A stretch of DNA of 64,000 bases from Actinomyces oricola (GCF_004104015.1 NZ_RYFV01000005.1:1-64000), one strand, 5' to 3'; shown: positions 28,370-37,554, counted from the stretch's first letter. Notes: generated by a model from the sequence alone, not told the origin. Numbers and translations are program-made.

Positions 28370-29514
28370 GCGCCCGGACGGCGCCATCGGCCCCAAGGCG
28401 CCCGGCCGCGGAGGCAACCGGCCCAGAGGCGCCGGCGGGCGGGGACTACGTGGCGCGCTGGTGGAGCCGCGCCCCCGACGGTCGCCTGCGCTGCGATCTG
28501 TGCCCGCGGCACTGCACCCTGCGCGACGGGCAGCGCGGCTTCTGCTTCGTGCGCGTCAGGCGCGGCGACGCGATTGTGCTGACCACCTACGGACGATCCT
28601 CCGGCTTCGCCCTGGACCCCATTGAGAAGAAACCCCTGTCGCACGTCCTGCCGGGCTCCACCATCCTGTCCTTCGGCACCGCCGGCTGCAATCTGGCGTG
28701 CAAGTACTGCCAGAACTGGGAGATCTCCACCTCGCGGGACATTGACACCCTGGCCGCCACGGCCACGCCCACCGCTCTGGCCGCCGTCGCGCAGAAGGAG
28801 GGGGCGGTGGGCGTCGCCTTCACCTACAACGACCCGGTCATCTTCGCCGAATACGCCATTGACACCGCCACCGCCTGCCATGAGGCCGGGCTCATGGCGG
28901 TGGCGGTCAGCGCCGGGTGGATCGAGCCGGGGCCGCGCCGCGAGCTCTTCGGGGCGGTGGACGCGGCGAATATCGACCTCAAGGGGTTCACTGAGGAGTT
29001 CTACCGGCGCACCACCGGGGCCCGCCTGGGAGACATTCTCGACACGCTCGTGGATATCAGGGCCATGGGCACCTGGCTGGAGGTCACCACGTTGCTCATC
29101 CCGGGTTTCAACGACTCCGACGCCGAACTGGCAGCCCTGTGCGCCTGGATGGCCGCCGAACTGGGAACCGAGGTGCCACTGCACTTCACCGCCTTCCACC
29201 CCGCCCACCGCATGCTCGACGTCCCGCGCACGCCGATGGGGAGGCTGCGCCGGGCCCGGGCCATCGCCCACGACGCCGGCCTCGCCCACGTGTACCTGGG
29301 CAATGTGCGCGACAACGATGCCGCCACCGTGCGCTGTGCGGGCTGCGGGTGCGCGCTGGTCGAGCACGAGGGCTACCGGCTGTCCGCCTACCGGGTGACC
29401 GCGCACGGCACCTGCCCCCTGTGCGATCGCCCCGTGGCCGGGATCTGGGACCCGGCGGGGCCGCCGCCGGACACTGGTCAGTGGTGGCCCCGGCGCGTAG
29501 ACGTGGAGGACTGA
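28366..29514 (+). CDS. amrS: AmmeMemoRadiSam system radical SAM enzyme
   Basis: The 382-aa protein has the radical SAM cluster motif CNLACKYC (CX3CX2C) in LSFGTAGCNLACKYCQNWEI. A preceding cysteine pair CDLCPRHCTLRDGQRGFC resembles activase-type ligands, and the SAM-binding glycine region GVAFTYNDP is present. The C-terminus has CAGCGC and CPLC, possible zinc ligands. ATG 28366 overlaps the AMMECR1 stop and is preferred to 28297. It closes the operon. Confidence 0.93.
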   Translation: MSARTAPSAPRRPAAEATGPEAPAGGDYVARWWSRAPDGRLRCDLCPRHCTLRDGQRGFCFVRVRRGDAIVLTTYGRSSGFALDPIEKKPLSHVLPGSTILSFGTAGCNLACKYCQNWEISTSRDIDTLAATATPTALAAVAQKEGAVGVAFTYNDPVIFAEYAIDTATACHEAGLMAVAVSAGWIEPGPRRELFGAVDAANIDLKGFTEEFYRRTTGARLGDILDTLVDIRAMGTWLEVTTLLIPGFNDSDAELAALCAWMAAELGTEVPLHFTAFHPAHRMLDVPRTPMGRLRRARAIAHDAGLAHVYLGNVRDNDAATVRCAGCGCALVEHEGYRLSAYRVTAHGTCPLCDRPVAGIWDPAGPPPDTGQWWPRRVDVED

Positions 29515-29579
29515 GCGCCACCGCTCCCAGGCGCGGGCCACGGGCGGATGCGGTTGGCGGCCGGAAGGGGGCTCCCGGC

Positions 29580-31508
29580 TCAGGCCGGGCGGCTGGTCAG
29601 CATAATCTCCTCGTAGTCCAGGCGGGCCAGGGCGTACTCCAGGGTCTGGGCGCAGTACAGGCCGTCATCGCGGGCGTCGAGCAGGGCGTCGCGCTGGGCG
29701 CGGATAGTGTCCAGCGCCCGCTGAGTGACCTCGGCGCGGGCCAATGCCTCCTTGGCCTGAAGAACCGCCTCCTCCAGGGACGGCGGTAGACCATCGGCCT
29801 CCTGGGGGCCATCGGCGCCGACGGTGTCGCTCGGCCGCTCGCCACGAGCCCAGGCGCGGATGAACGCCTCGCGCATGGAGAGCTCCCCGTGCGGCGCGAC
29901 CTCATCCGACTCAGGCCGGTACGCCCCCTCGCGACTCTCCATGGCGACGTCCTTGGCGGCCGCCACCAGGAGCCTGGTGAGGGAGGCCCTTTCGGCGTCG
30001 TCGGCCCGCCCCGCCATGGCCGGTTGGACCAGGCGGACGAGCGCGGGCAGCGTCAGCCCCTGGATCACCAGGGAACCGGCCGCCACGAGGATGGCCACAA
30101 GCAGCAGGAAGGGGCGGTGCGGTGCGGTCGCCGGGAGGGTCTGGGCCGCGGCCAGGGTGACCGCGCCGCGCATCCCGGCCCACACGATGACCGCCCCCTC
30201 ACGCGGGCCCAGGGGCTGGGCGGTGAAGTAGTCCAGGTCCGCCCCCGTGCGCCGCACTCGGCGCTGGGCCCGCTGCGTGTGCTGCTCGCGGCGCTCGGCC
30301 TCTCCGGCGGGCGCCGGGTCGCGGCGGCCCGGGACCAGCCGACGCACTGCGGTCAACGCAGTCAGCAGGGCCGTCCTCGTACTGCGTTCACGCCGACGCC
30401 GGTCCCAGGGCACCCGACGCGCCGGGCCGACCTCACCGTTGGCAATGGCATCGCAGCGCTCCTTGAAGGCGCTCATTCGCTCATTCATCTCCTCCCACTG
30501 CTGGGAGCGTCGGGCCGTGCTCGCCCGCAGGAGCTTGAGCATGGGGCTCACCACCGCTGCACGCACGACAATGGTGAGCGTCCCGGCCATGAGGGCGACA
30601 CTGATTGCCGGGCCCAGGCTCGGCCCCGAGGCGCTGACCCGCTCAACAATGCCGAAGAACTGCAGCCCCATGACCAGGAAAATAAATCCCTCCAGCACCA
30701 GTTCGACGGTGTGCCAGTTCTGGCGCCCGGCCAGCCGGTGCCCGGGGGGCAGCAGGCGGGGTTCACGGAAGCCGGTTACCAGGCCGGCCACGACTGCCGC
30801 CACCAGCCCGGAGCCGCCAAAATGCTCGGCGGGCAGCGCCGCAATGAAGGGGACGGTGAAGGAGATGACCGTGTCCACGGTGGGATCCAGGGTGCACGAT
30901 CGCAGGCGCAGGCTCACCTCGCCCACCAGCCAGCCCACGAGCAGGGCGATCAGGACCGAGGAGGCGAACCCGCCCACGACGCCGCCCAGTGTCACCGAGC
31001 CGGCGGTGGCCGCCGCCACCGCCGAGGTGAGGATGACCAGGGCGGTGGCGTCATTGAGCAGGCCCTCGCCCTCCAAGACGGTAATGATCCGCTGGGAGAC
31101 GCCCAGGCGCCTGGCAATGGAGATGGCGACGGCGTCGGTAGGGCTGAGCACGGCGCCCATGGCAATACCCCAGGCCAGAGAGACCCCGGGAATGGCCCAG
31201 CTGAGCACCACGCCGACAACGAGTGCGCTCAAGGCGACCAGGAGTACCGCTAGCACGGCCACCGCCATGAACTCGCGGCGGAAGTTCATGGTGGGCATGG
31301 AGACTGCGGTGGAGAACAGCAGTGGCGGCAAGACGCCCAGGAGAACGACTTCGGGGTTGACCTCGATGGCGGGCACAACGGGCAGGTAGCCGACGACAAT
31401 CCCCAGGGCCAGCAGGAGCAGGGCGGGGGCTAGGCCGAGGCGCGCGCCCAACTGGGAGGCGCCGGCGATCGCCAGGGCGCCAATGACGACAATGATGAGG
31501 ATCTCCAC
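29580..31508 (-). CDS. CPA1-family Na+/H+ antiporter
   Basis: The 642-aa membrane transporter has about 12 helices and the CPA1/NhaP landmarks AVLSPTDAVAISIARRLGV and GEGLLNDATALVI (acidic ion-binding residue), plus a late helix VIVWAGMRGAVTLAAAQTLP. The cytosolic C-terminal part of about 170 residues (from about 470) is helical and ends with LEYALARLDYEEIMLTSRPA. An Arg-rich loop lies before the last helices. It exchanges Na+ or K+ for protons for pH or salt balance; ion preference cannot be read. It converges with the radical SAM gene. Confidence 0.92.
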   Translation of the reverse strand: MEILIIVVIGALAIAGASQLGARLGLAPALLLLALGIVVGYLPVVPAIEVNPEVVLLGVLPPLLFSTAVSMPTMNFRREFMAVAVLAVLLVALSALVVGVVLSWAIPGVSLAWGIAMGAVLSPTDAVAISIARRLGVSQRIITVLEGEGLLNDATALVILTSAVAAATAGSVTLGGVVGGFASSVLIALLVGWLVGEVSLRLRSCTLDPTVDTVISFTVPFIAALPAEHFGGSGLVAAVVAGLVTGFREPRLLPPGHRLAGRQNWHTVELVLEGFIFLVMGLQFFGIVERVSASGPSLGPAISVALMAGTLTIVVRAAVVSPMLKLLRASTARRSQQWEEMNERMSAFKERCDAIANGEVGPARRVPWDRRRRERSTRTALLTALTAVRRLVPGRRDPAPAGEAERREQHTQRAQRRVRRTGADLDYFTAQPLGPREGAVIVWAGMRGAVTLAAAQTLPATAPHRPFLLLVAILVAAGSLVIQGLTLPALVRLVQPAMAGRADDAERASLTRLLVAAAKDVAMESREGAYRPESDEVAPHGELSMREAFIRAWARGERPSDTVGADGPQEADGLPPSLEEAVLQAKEALARAEVTQRALDTIRAQRDALLDARDDGLYCAQTLEYALARLDYEEIMLTSRPA

Positions 31509-31630
31509 GTCAGGAAGTCTACGTTCGAGGGCTCCGCCTTCGGGGGCGGTGGGGCACAGTTGTGCGCGGCAACAGCGGCAACAGCGTTAAGGCAGCGGCT
31601 CGTGTCGGTACCCGCCGATACCGTGGCCCC

Positions 31631-34069
31631 ATGGATGTCACCGCAGACGGCGCGCCCGCCCCCGGCCGTGCCGGGGCCGGCCCGCCCGGGACGAACGAGA
31701 TGCACCAGCGGGCCCAGGAGGTGCTGAGGGCCCTGGTGGGCGGCCAGGAGGCGCGCCTGCGCGAAGACCAGTGGCGGGCCATTGAGGCGCTGGTGGTCCA
31801 CCGGCGCCGCACCCTGGTGGTCCAGCGCACGGGCTGGGGCAAGTCCGCGGTGTACTTCGTGGCCACGCTGCTGCTGCGCGAGGGCTGGGGCGGGTGGGAG
31901 CCCGGGACCCCGGCGCCGGCTCCCGGAGGGCGTGAAGCAACCGGCGCCACCATGATCATCTCCCCGCTGCTGGCCCTCATGCGCGACCAGGTGGCGGCCG
32001 CCCAGCGCGCCGGCATTCACGCCGTCACGATGAACTCCGCGAACACCGCGCAGTGGGATGAGATTGAGGCCCAGGTGCACGCCGGGCGGGTTGATGTGCT
32101 CCTGGTGTCCCCGGAGCGCCTCAACAACCCCGTCTTCCGGGAGGCGGTCCTGCCGCGGCTGGCCGCCGACGCCGGGCTGGTCGTCATTGACGAGGCGCAC
32201 TGCGTCTCGGACTGGGGTCACGACTTCCGCCCCGACTACCGGCGCATCCGCCACCTTCTGTCCAGGCTGGGACCGGGCACACCGGTGCTGGCCACGACGG
32301 CCACGGCCAACGCCCGGGTCACGGCCGACGTGGCCGAACAGCTCGCCAGTGGGAGCAGGAACGGGCCGGTCCCGGGGGTCCTCGTGCTGCGCGGCTCCCT
32401 GGAGCGGGACTCCCTGCACCTGGGGGTGCTCCGCCTGCCGGACGCCGCCTCGCGCTTGGCTTGGCTCACCGAGTACCTGCACCGGGCCCCCGGCAGCGGG
32501 ATCGTCTACTGCCTGACCGTCTCAGCCGCCGGGGAGGTCGCCGAGCACCTGCGGCGAGAAGGCCTGGAGGTGGCGGGCTACACCGGCCAAACCGAGCCGG
32601 CTGAGCGTGAGCGCCTGGAGGAGGAGCTGAAATCGAACCGGGTCAAGGCGCTGGTGGCCACCAGCGCCCTGGGCATGGGGTTCGACAAGCCGGACCTGGG
32701 GTTCGTCGTGCACATGGGGGCGCCGAATTCGCCCGTGTCCTACTACCAGCAGGTGGGTCGTGCCGGGCGCGGAGTGCGCCGCGCCGACGTGGTGCTCCTG
32801 CCCGGGGCTGAGGACCGCGCGATCTGGCAGTGGTTCGGCGCCCAGGGCTTCCCGCCCGAGGAGGCCGTGCGCGAGGTCCTCAATGCCCTGGAGGCCGCCC
32901 GGGAGCGCAAGGAGGGGGCGGTCTCGACGGCGGCGCTGGAGACCTCCACCAGCCTGCGCCGGACCCGTCTGGAGTCCATGCTCAAGGTCCTGGACGTTGA
33001 CGGCGCAGTGCGCCGGGTCCGTGGCGGCTGGGAGGCCACCGGGGAGCACTGGGTTTACGACGCCGAGCGCTACACCAGGGTGGAGGCGGCCAGGCTGGCC
33101 GAGCAGGAGGCCATGGAGCGTTACGAGCGGCTCCAGGCCCCGCAGTGCCGCATGGCCTTTCTGCGCGCCGCTCTGGACGACCCGGTCATGCCCGCCGGCT
33201 GGCGCTGCGGGGTCTGCGATCTGTGCGGCGGCCTGAGCCTGCCCCGGACGGCGTCCTCGGCCCGGGTCGAGCAGGCCCGGCGGACCTTGGGGCGCCTGGG
33301 TGTGGAGCTGACGGCGCGCCGGCAGTGGCCCACCGGCATGGCCCGGCTCGGGTTGCCCCAATACTCCGGGAGGATCGGGCCAGCGCTCCGGGCCGCGCCG
33401 GGGCTGGCCCTGGGCCGCCTGGACGGCCTGGGGATCTCGGTGGCGCTGCGCCGAATGATTGAGCCCGCAGGAGCCACCCCGGATCAAGGCGGGCCGGCCG
33501 CAGCCCCGGGGTCCCCCCGTGAGGCGAGCGGCGAGCGGCGTCAGCCCCCACCGGTCCCCGGCCGGCCGGGGACGCCCGCCAAGGGCGGCCAGTCGAGTCA
33601 GGTCGAAGAGCCCCCCGAGGCGCGCGGCGGGGCCGATGGCGTGGTCCCCCGCACCCTGCGAGCCCCGGTCCTGGAGCTGGTTGACCGCCTTGGGGCCATG
33701 ATGCGGCGCGCCGACGGGGCCCCGGGAGCCGACGCCGTCGTTATTGTGGACTCCCAGCGCCGCCCCACGCTGGTGCGCCACCTGGGGCGGGCGGTAGCCC
33801 ACCGCTTGGGCGCTGAACCCCTGGGGGTCGTGGGGATGACCGGCCCGCCCGGGCGCCATGGCGTCAACTCGGCAACCCGCCTGGCCGCTGTGGCCCGCAG
33901 CATGAGCCTGGAGGGTTGGGCGCCCACGGCCGTGGAGGGCCTGCAGGGCCGCACCGTGGTCCTCGTTGACGATTGGACGGACTCGGGGTGGACCCTGGCC
34001 GTCGCTGCCGCGCTGCTGCTCCAGGCCGGGGCCGGGGTCGTCCACCCCCTCGTCCTGGGACAGCGCTAG
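31631..34069 (+). CDS. RecQ-like DEAH helicase fused to a phosphoribosyltransferase-like domain
   Basis: The 812-aa protein has Walker A TGWGKSAVYF (about residue 65), DEAH box VVIDEAHCVSDWGHDFRPDY (about 186), motif III LATTATANARV and motif VI QQVGRAGRG. A RecQ-type zinc area carries CRMAF..CGVCDLCGG. A Pro-rich linker (about 620-675) follows. The C-terminal 135 residues show a PRTase-fold signature VVLVDDWTDSGWTL (about 775-788) after ADAVVIVDSQRRP. ATG 31631 is chosen over upstream codons for fit. Such fusions occur in actinobacteria; the job of the PRTase part is unknown. Confidence 0.88.
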   Translation: MDVTADGAPAPGRAGAGPPGTNEMHQRAQEVLRALVGGQEARLREDQWRAIEALVVHRRRTLVVQRTGWGKSAVYFVATLLLREGWGGWEPGTPAPAPGGREATGATMIISPLLALMRDQVAAAQRAGIHAVTMNSANTAQWDEIEAQVHAGRVDVLLVSPERLNNPVFREAVLPRLAADAGLVVIDEAHCVSDWGHDFRPDYRRIRHLLSRLGPGTPVLATTATANARVTADVAEQLASGSRNGPVPGVLVLRGSLERDSLHLGVLRLPDAASRLAWLTEYLHRAPGSGIVYCLTVSAAGEVAEHLRREGLEVAGYTGQTEPAERERLEEELKSNRVKALVATSALGMGFDKPDLGFVVHMGAPNSPVSYYQQVGRAGRGVRRADVVLLPGAEDRAIWQWFGAQGFPPEEAVREVLNALEAARERKEGAVSTAALETSTSLRRTRLESMLKVLDVDGAVRRVRGGWEATGEHWVYDAERYTRVEAARLAEQEAMERYERLQAPQCRMAFLRAALDDPVMPAGWRCGVCDLCGGLSLPRTASSARVEQARRTLGRLGVELTARRQWPTGMARLGLPQYSGRIGPALRAAPGLALGRLDGLGISVALRRMIEPAGATPDQGGPAAAPGSPREASGERRQPPPVPGRPGTPAKGGQSSQVEEPPEARGGADGVVPRTLRAPVLELVDRLGAMMRRADGAPGADAVVIVDSQRRPTLVRHLGRAVAHRLGAEPLGVVGMTGPPGRHGVNSATRLAAVARSMSLEGWAPTAVEGLQGRTVVLVDDWTDSGWTLAVAAALLLQAGAGVVHPLVLGQR

Positions 34070-34107
34070 CCCCGCCTCAGGCCGGGGCGCGTAACCGCCT
34101 CACGAGC

Positions 34108-34145
34108 CCCGTGACCCCGGCGGTATCCCGTGACCCCGGCGGTAC
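34108..34145. repeat. 19-bp tandem direct repeat upstream of the small membrane protein gene
   Basis: CCCGTGACCCCGGCGGTAT and CCCGTGACCCCGGCGGTAC lie side by side (18 of 19 identical), ending 34 bp before the ATG at 34180. They may bind a regulator or simply be a local duplication. Confidence 0.6.
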
Positions 34146-34179
34146 ACCGCCGCCCACGACCTCCGGTAGGGTTCAGGCC

Positions 34180-34533
34180 ATGAAACCCTGGCACCTCTAT
34201 GTAGCTGCACTTGTCCTGTTCATCGCGGGCGCCTGCATGATAGCCGTCCCCCATATCGGGCCGCCCCCTGAGGTGACCTGTGTGGAGGAGGGTCAACCAA
34301 CCTCCGGATTCGCGATCGAGCGCGACGGTCAGGAATGCCCTTTGAGCACAGAGGACTTCCTCAAGTACTGGGAGTGGGAGACGAACTCGGCCAGGCCGGT
34401 GCGCTTGGCCGGACTGGGAGTCGACGTCATCAGTATTGGAACCGCCATCGCGGGCGTTGTCGTTCAAGTCAAGCGACGCAGGCGCCGCCGCCTGGCGGCA
34501 AGGGCACAGGCCCCCGGCGGTCCCGCGGCCTGA
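34180..34533 (+). CDS. Small two-TM membrane protein
   Basis: The 117-aa hypothetical protein has TM1 HLYVAALVLFIAGACMIAV near the N-terminus. An external loop of about 55 residues with two cysteines (VTCVEEGQP and GQECPLS), which could form a disulfide, is followed by TM2 LGVDVISIGTAIAGVVVQV and a basic Arg-rich tail KRRRRRRLAAR. ATG 34180 is the first start giving TM1; no strong ribosome-binding site precedes it. A stem-loop follows. No family is recognised. Confidence 0.65.
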   Translation: MKPWHLYVAALVLFIAGACMIAVPHIGPPPEVTCVEEGQPTSGFAIERDGQECPLSTEDFLKYWEWETNSARPVRLAGLGVDVISIGTAIAGVVVQVKRRRRRRLAARAQAPGGPAA

Positions 34534-34567
34534 CGGACCTGGTCCGCACCTCCCTCAACCGGCTTCC

Positions 34568-34592
34568 GGCTCCGGGGCACCGCCCCGGGGCC
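34568..34592. terminator. Hairpin between convergent genes
   Basis: GGCTCCGGGGC and GCCCCGGGGCC pair over 11 positions with one wobble/mismatch and an ACC loop. It lies between the ends of the small membrane protein gene and the minus-strand response regulator gene, so it may terminate both. No T-run is present. Confidence 0.5.
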
Positions 34593-34682
34593 GGATGAGA
34601 AGAACCGGCGGAGGGGTTCTGGAACCCGAGTGCGAACATCCTCCGGTCGCCGGTGGAACCGCCCCGGCCGCTTAATCGCCGC

Positions 34683-35492
34683 TTAATCCAGTTCCAGCAT
34701 GCCGAAGCGCACCGCCTGAGCCACCGCGGCCGCCCGGGAATCGACGCCGAGTTTATGGAACACCCGCTTCAAATATGTTTTAACGGTTGCCTCGGCAATA
34801 CACAGTTCAGCGGCGATCCGGCTATTGGACAAACCACGTGAGACGGCGACGACGATGTCGTGCTCACGAGGAGAAAGATCGGGGGGCGTCTGCACATCGA
34901 CGCCATGACTGCTGCAGGCGGCCTGCACCAGCCGCGCCGTCACCCTCGGACTGAGAACCCCGCGCCCATTGGCCGCAGCGCGAACAGCGGCAAGAATGTC
35001 ACTGCGCGGGGAATCCTTGAGCAGGTAGCCAATAGCCCCGGCCTCCACGGCGGGCAGAATATCTTCGTCGGAGTCGTAGGTGGTCAATACGACCACGCGG
35101 GGAACCGCCATGTCATCCGGCACGGCCGACGACCCATCCGTTCTTCTTCGTTGAAGCACCGCACTGCGCCCTCCGGCAGCACTGCGCGCCGTGCCCGCCC
35201 CGGCAGCACTGCGCGCCGTGCCCGCCCCGGCCGAGATCAAGCGAGTCGCGGTCACGCCGTCGACCCCCGGCATGCGCAGATCCATAAGAACCACATCCGG
35301 CTTCAGCCGATGGCTCAGGCGCACCGCCTCATCACCATCGGCGGCCTGACCGACAACCGCGATACCGGCGGCGGAATCAAGCATCCCCATCAGCCCGGAA
35401 CGCACCACCGGGTGATCATCGACAATGAGCACCCGCACATGGTTATCCCCGGAACCAACAGACGTACTCGATGCAGTCGCAACATAGTTCAC
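34683..35492 (-). CDS. NarL-family response regulator with an insertion in the receiver domain
   Basis: The 269-aa regulator has a receiver with VLIVDDHPVVRSG, Asp in DVVLMDLRMPGVDG, TTYDSD and LLKDSP, and the HTH LSPREHDIVVAVSRGLSNSR, then ATVKTYLKRVFHKLGV. Between DGVTATRLI and PRVVVLTTYDSD there are about 40 extra residues, including the duplicated block AGAGTARSA encoded by a 27-bp repeat. Normal family members have no such segment here. It is the last gene of the six-gene ABC operon and pairs with the overlapping kinase. Confidence 0.92.
   Translation of the reverse strand: MNYVATASSTSVGSGDNHVRVLIVDDHPVVRSGLMGMLDSAAGIAVVGQAADGDEAVRLSHRLKPDVVLMDLRMPGVDGVTATRLISAGAGTARSAAGAGTARSAAGGRSAVLQRRRTDGSSAVPDDMAVPRVVVLTTYDSDEDILPAVEAGAIGYLLKDSPRSDILAAVRAAANGRGVLSPRVTARLVQAACSSHGVDVQTPPDLSPREHDIVVAVSRGLSNSRIAAELCIAEATVKTYLKRVFHKLGVDSRAAAVAQAVRFGMLELD
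35175..35228. repeat. 27-bp tandem repeat inside the response regulator gene
   Basis: Two exact copies of a 27-bp unit (35175-35201 and 35202-35228, beginning GGCAGCACTGCGCGCC) are followed by a partial third. They encode repeated Ala-Gly-Thr-Ala-Arg-Ser residues and preserve the frame. They lie within the receiver domain loop between helix 3 and strand 4. Confidence 0.9.
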
Positions 35493-36703
35493 AGGGGCAT
35501 TGTGGCCTTGATGAGGGTGCCGGCACGGCCGTCCGCACCCACCAACCCGTCCGACCCCACTGTGAGTTCTCCCTCTAGCAACTCCACCCGGGTTCTCATG
35601 CCCGTCAATCCCAAACCGGGAACCGGTCGACCGATCCCCACACCATCATCGGCCACGGACACGACCAGGACGCCATCGGCGGGCTCAATCACGACCTCCA
35701 CCCGCTCAGCCCGCGCATGCCGCACCACATTGCTCAGCGACTCCTGAACCAGGCGCAGCACCACCACCTGAAGCGCCGGGGGCAGCGCCTCGGGCAGCGC
35801 CAGGACCAGTGAGGCCTCGATCCCCTCATGGGACAGGGAATCAACAAGCCGATGCAGCGCCCCCTCCAAACCGCGCTCGCGCAGGGCTCCCGGGCCGCGC
35901 CCCTCAACCAGGGCGCGCGCCTCAAGCAGGTTCTCACGGGCCACCCGTTCAATCTGAGTCAGACGCCCCAGCACGGCGGGCGGCGCGAGCGAGGACGACG
36001 GCCCCGCGACCCGCCCCGTCAACTCGCGCGGCCCCGCCGGCGGCTCCTCCTGCCCCGGCCGCTCGACCTGCTCGGCCTCCTCGTCGTCCTCCAGCTCCGC
36101 CAGGGCCGCCTGGGCCAGAGTCACCACGGAGACGAATCCCTGGGCAAGAGTGTCGTGAACCTCCCGGGCCCAACGCTCCCGCTCAGCGGCCGCACCCGCC
36201 GCGTGCTCAGCGGCCACGCGCTCGGCATGCTCGCGGGCCAGGGCCCGCAGCGCCTCCTCCTTGGCCGCCGCCACCTTGAGGGCGTCAGCACGCGCTATCT
36301 GCACCCGGGTCACCCAGGTCCCCGAGATTAGCGCCAACAGCACCATGGTGGCGGCCACCAGCACGGGCGCCTCGGCGCCGCTGACAGCCAAGGTCACCGC
36401 AATGCCCGCCCCCAGGAGGATGACGGCGCCGGTTGCGGCCCAGAATCGGGTGTGCACCAACCATATGAGAGGGAAGAGGATGAAGAAGCCGCCGAAGGCC
36501 AGCGCCGTATGCGGTAGCACGACCAGGAGCACGGCCGCCAGAGCCCACGTGAGCACCCGCCACACCCGAGGCGGCAGGGGGATCCGGTCCAGGGGCTCAT
36601 GCACGCTGCCGGGCCTGCCGTTACCGCGCGAGGCGAAAACGATCAGCCGCTGCCACCACGACCGACGGCTCTGCGCGGGCCTGAACTCCTGCTCCTCACC
36701 CAT
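35489..36703 (-). CDS. NarL-type sensor histidine kinase
   Basis: The 404-aa membrane kinase has four to five N-terminal TM helices (VLTWALAAVLLVVLP, GGFFILFPLIWLVH, TGAVILLGAGIAVTLAVS, PVLVAATMVLLALISGTWV). A coiled linker rich in Ala/Glu leads to the H-box REVHDTLAQGFVSVVTLAQA, the N-box LVQESLSNVVRHARAERVEV and the G-box VADDGVGIGRP. ATG 36703 forms a TGATG junction with the upstream permease stop; GTG 36706 is the alternative. The regulator overlaps it by 4 bp. It probably senses membrane or antibiotic stress for the linked ABC pumps. Confidence 0.92.
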   Translation of the reverse strand: MGEEQEFRPAQSRRSWWQRLIVFASRGNGRPGSVHEPLDRIPLPPRVWRVLTWALAAVLLVVLPHTALAFGGFFILFPLIWLVHTRFWAATGAVILLGAGIAVTLAVSGAEAPVLVAATMVLLALISGTWVTRVQIARADALKVAAAKEEALRALAREHAERVAAEHAAGAAAERERWAREVHDTLAQGFVSVVTLAQAALAELEDDEEAEQVERPGQEEPPAGPRELTGRVAGPSSSLAPPAVLGRLTQIERVARENLLEARALVEGRGPGALRERGLEGALHRLVDSLSHEGIEASLVLALPEALPPALQVVVLRLVQESLSNVVRHARAERVEVVIEPADGVLVVSVADDGVGIGRPVPGLGLTGMRTRVELLEGELTVGSDGLVGADGRAGTLIKATMPL

Positions 36704-37554
36704 CACCGATCGACGGTATCGCGTTTGGAGATGACAATGGCGGCGACGACGCCGACCACCAGCCAGGCTGTGACAACCGCCAGCCCCTTACCGGTCTCCC
36801 ACCTCCCGGTGGGCTCGGCGATGGCGAAAGTGGGGGGAAGGAAGGCCTCGCGCATGAGCTCGGCGAACCAGCGCACCGGCAGCATCGAGAAGCCGTGAAC
36901 CATCCAGCCCGGCAGCTGCCCCAGGGGGAGGAAGAGACCGGAGACGAACTGGAGAATAATGACCACCGGCGTCAGAATCCCGGCAGCGGCACGCGAAGAG
37001 GGGCACAGGCGGCCAATGGCCAGGCCCAGGGCGGTGCAGGTGGCTACCGTCAGCACCAGGGTGAGGGCCGCCAGCCCCCACGAGTTCACGGAACTGGGCA
37101 GCCTAATGCCCAGGGCGAGATTCCCGACCAGCATAATGACCACAACGTTGATCAGGGCCAGAACGGCATTGGCCGCGCACTTGGCCACCACGTAGGACCA
37201 CGGCGGAACGGGCAGCACGGCCAGGCGTTTGAGTTCTCCCGTTTCCCGTTCGGCGGCCACGGCGATGGCGAGGGTCTGCATGCAGGTCATGAGGACACCC
37301 ATGGAGATCATCGCCGGGAGCATGTACTCGCCGAAGGTGATGCCCCCATCCATCGTTCCGGGGAAAACGGCGTTGAACAGCACCATCATGAATACCGGGT
37401 AGCACAAGCCCATAATGAAGGCGATGGGCTCGCGCACGAAGGACTTCAGACTGACGACCGTCATGGTCATGACGGATGCGGCAGCGCCGCCCGGGTGCTG
37501 GACGGCGTGCGAGGCCCCGGCGGTGGAGGACGGAATGGCAGTAGTGGCGCTCAT
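36703..37554 (-). CDS. ABC-2 type permease, cassette 1 (DrrB-like)
   Basis: This 283-aa six-TM permease shows FVREPIAFIMGLCYPVFMMV, TGELKRLAVLPVPPWSYV, TALGLAIGRLCPSSRAAAG and PVVIILQFVSGLFLPLGQLP, the ABC-2/DrrB pattern. ATG 37554 (MSATTAIPS) is preferred; the open frame upstream to 37953 lies antisense-like inside the ATPase gene region and is not conserved. It pairs with the ATPase at 37667 and is about half-identical by eye to the cassette 2 permease, so the cassette was duplicated. Confidence 0.9.
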   Translation of the reverse strand: MSATTAIPSSTAGASHAVQHPGGAAASVMTMTVVSLKSFVREPIAFIMGLCYPVFMMVLFNAVFPGTMDGGITFGEYMLPAMISMGVLMTCMQTLAIAVAAERETGELKRLAVLPVPPWSYVVAKCAANAVLALINVVVIMLVGNLALGIRLPSSVNSWGLAALTLVLTVATCTALGLAIGRLCPSSRAAAGILTPVVIILQFVSGLFLPLGQLPGWMVHGFSMLPVRWFAELMREAFLPPTFAIAEPTGRWETGKGLAVVTAWLVVGVVAAIVISKRDTVDR

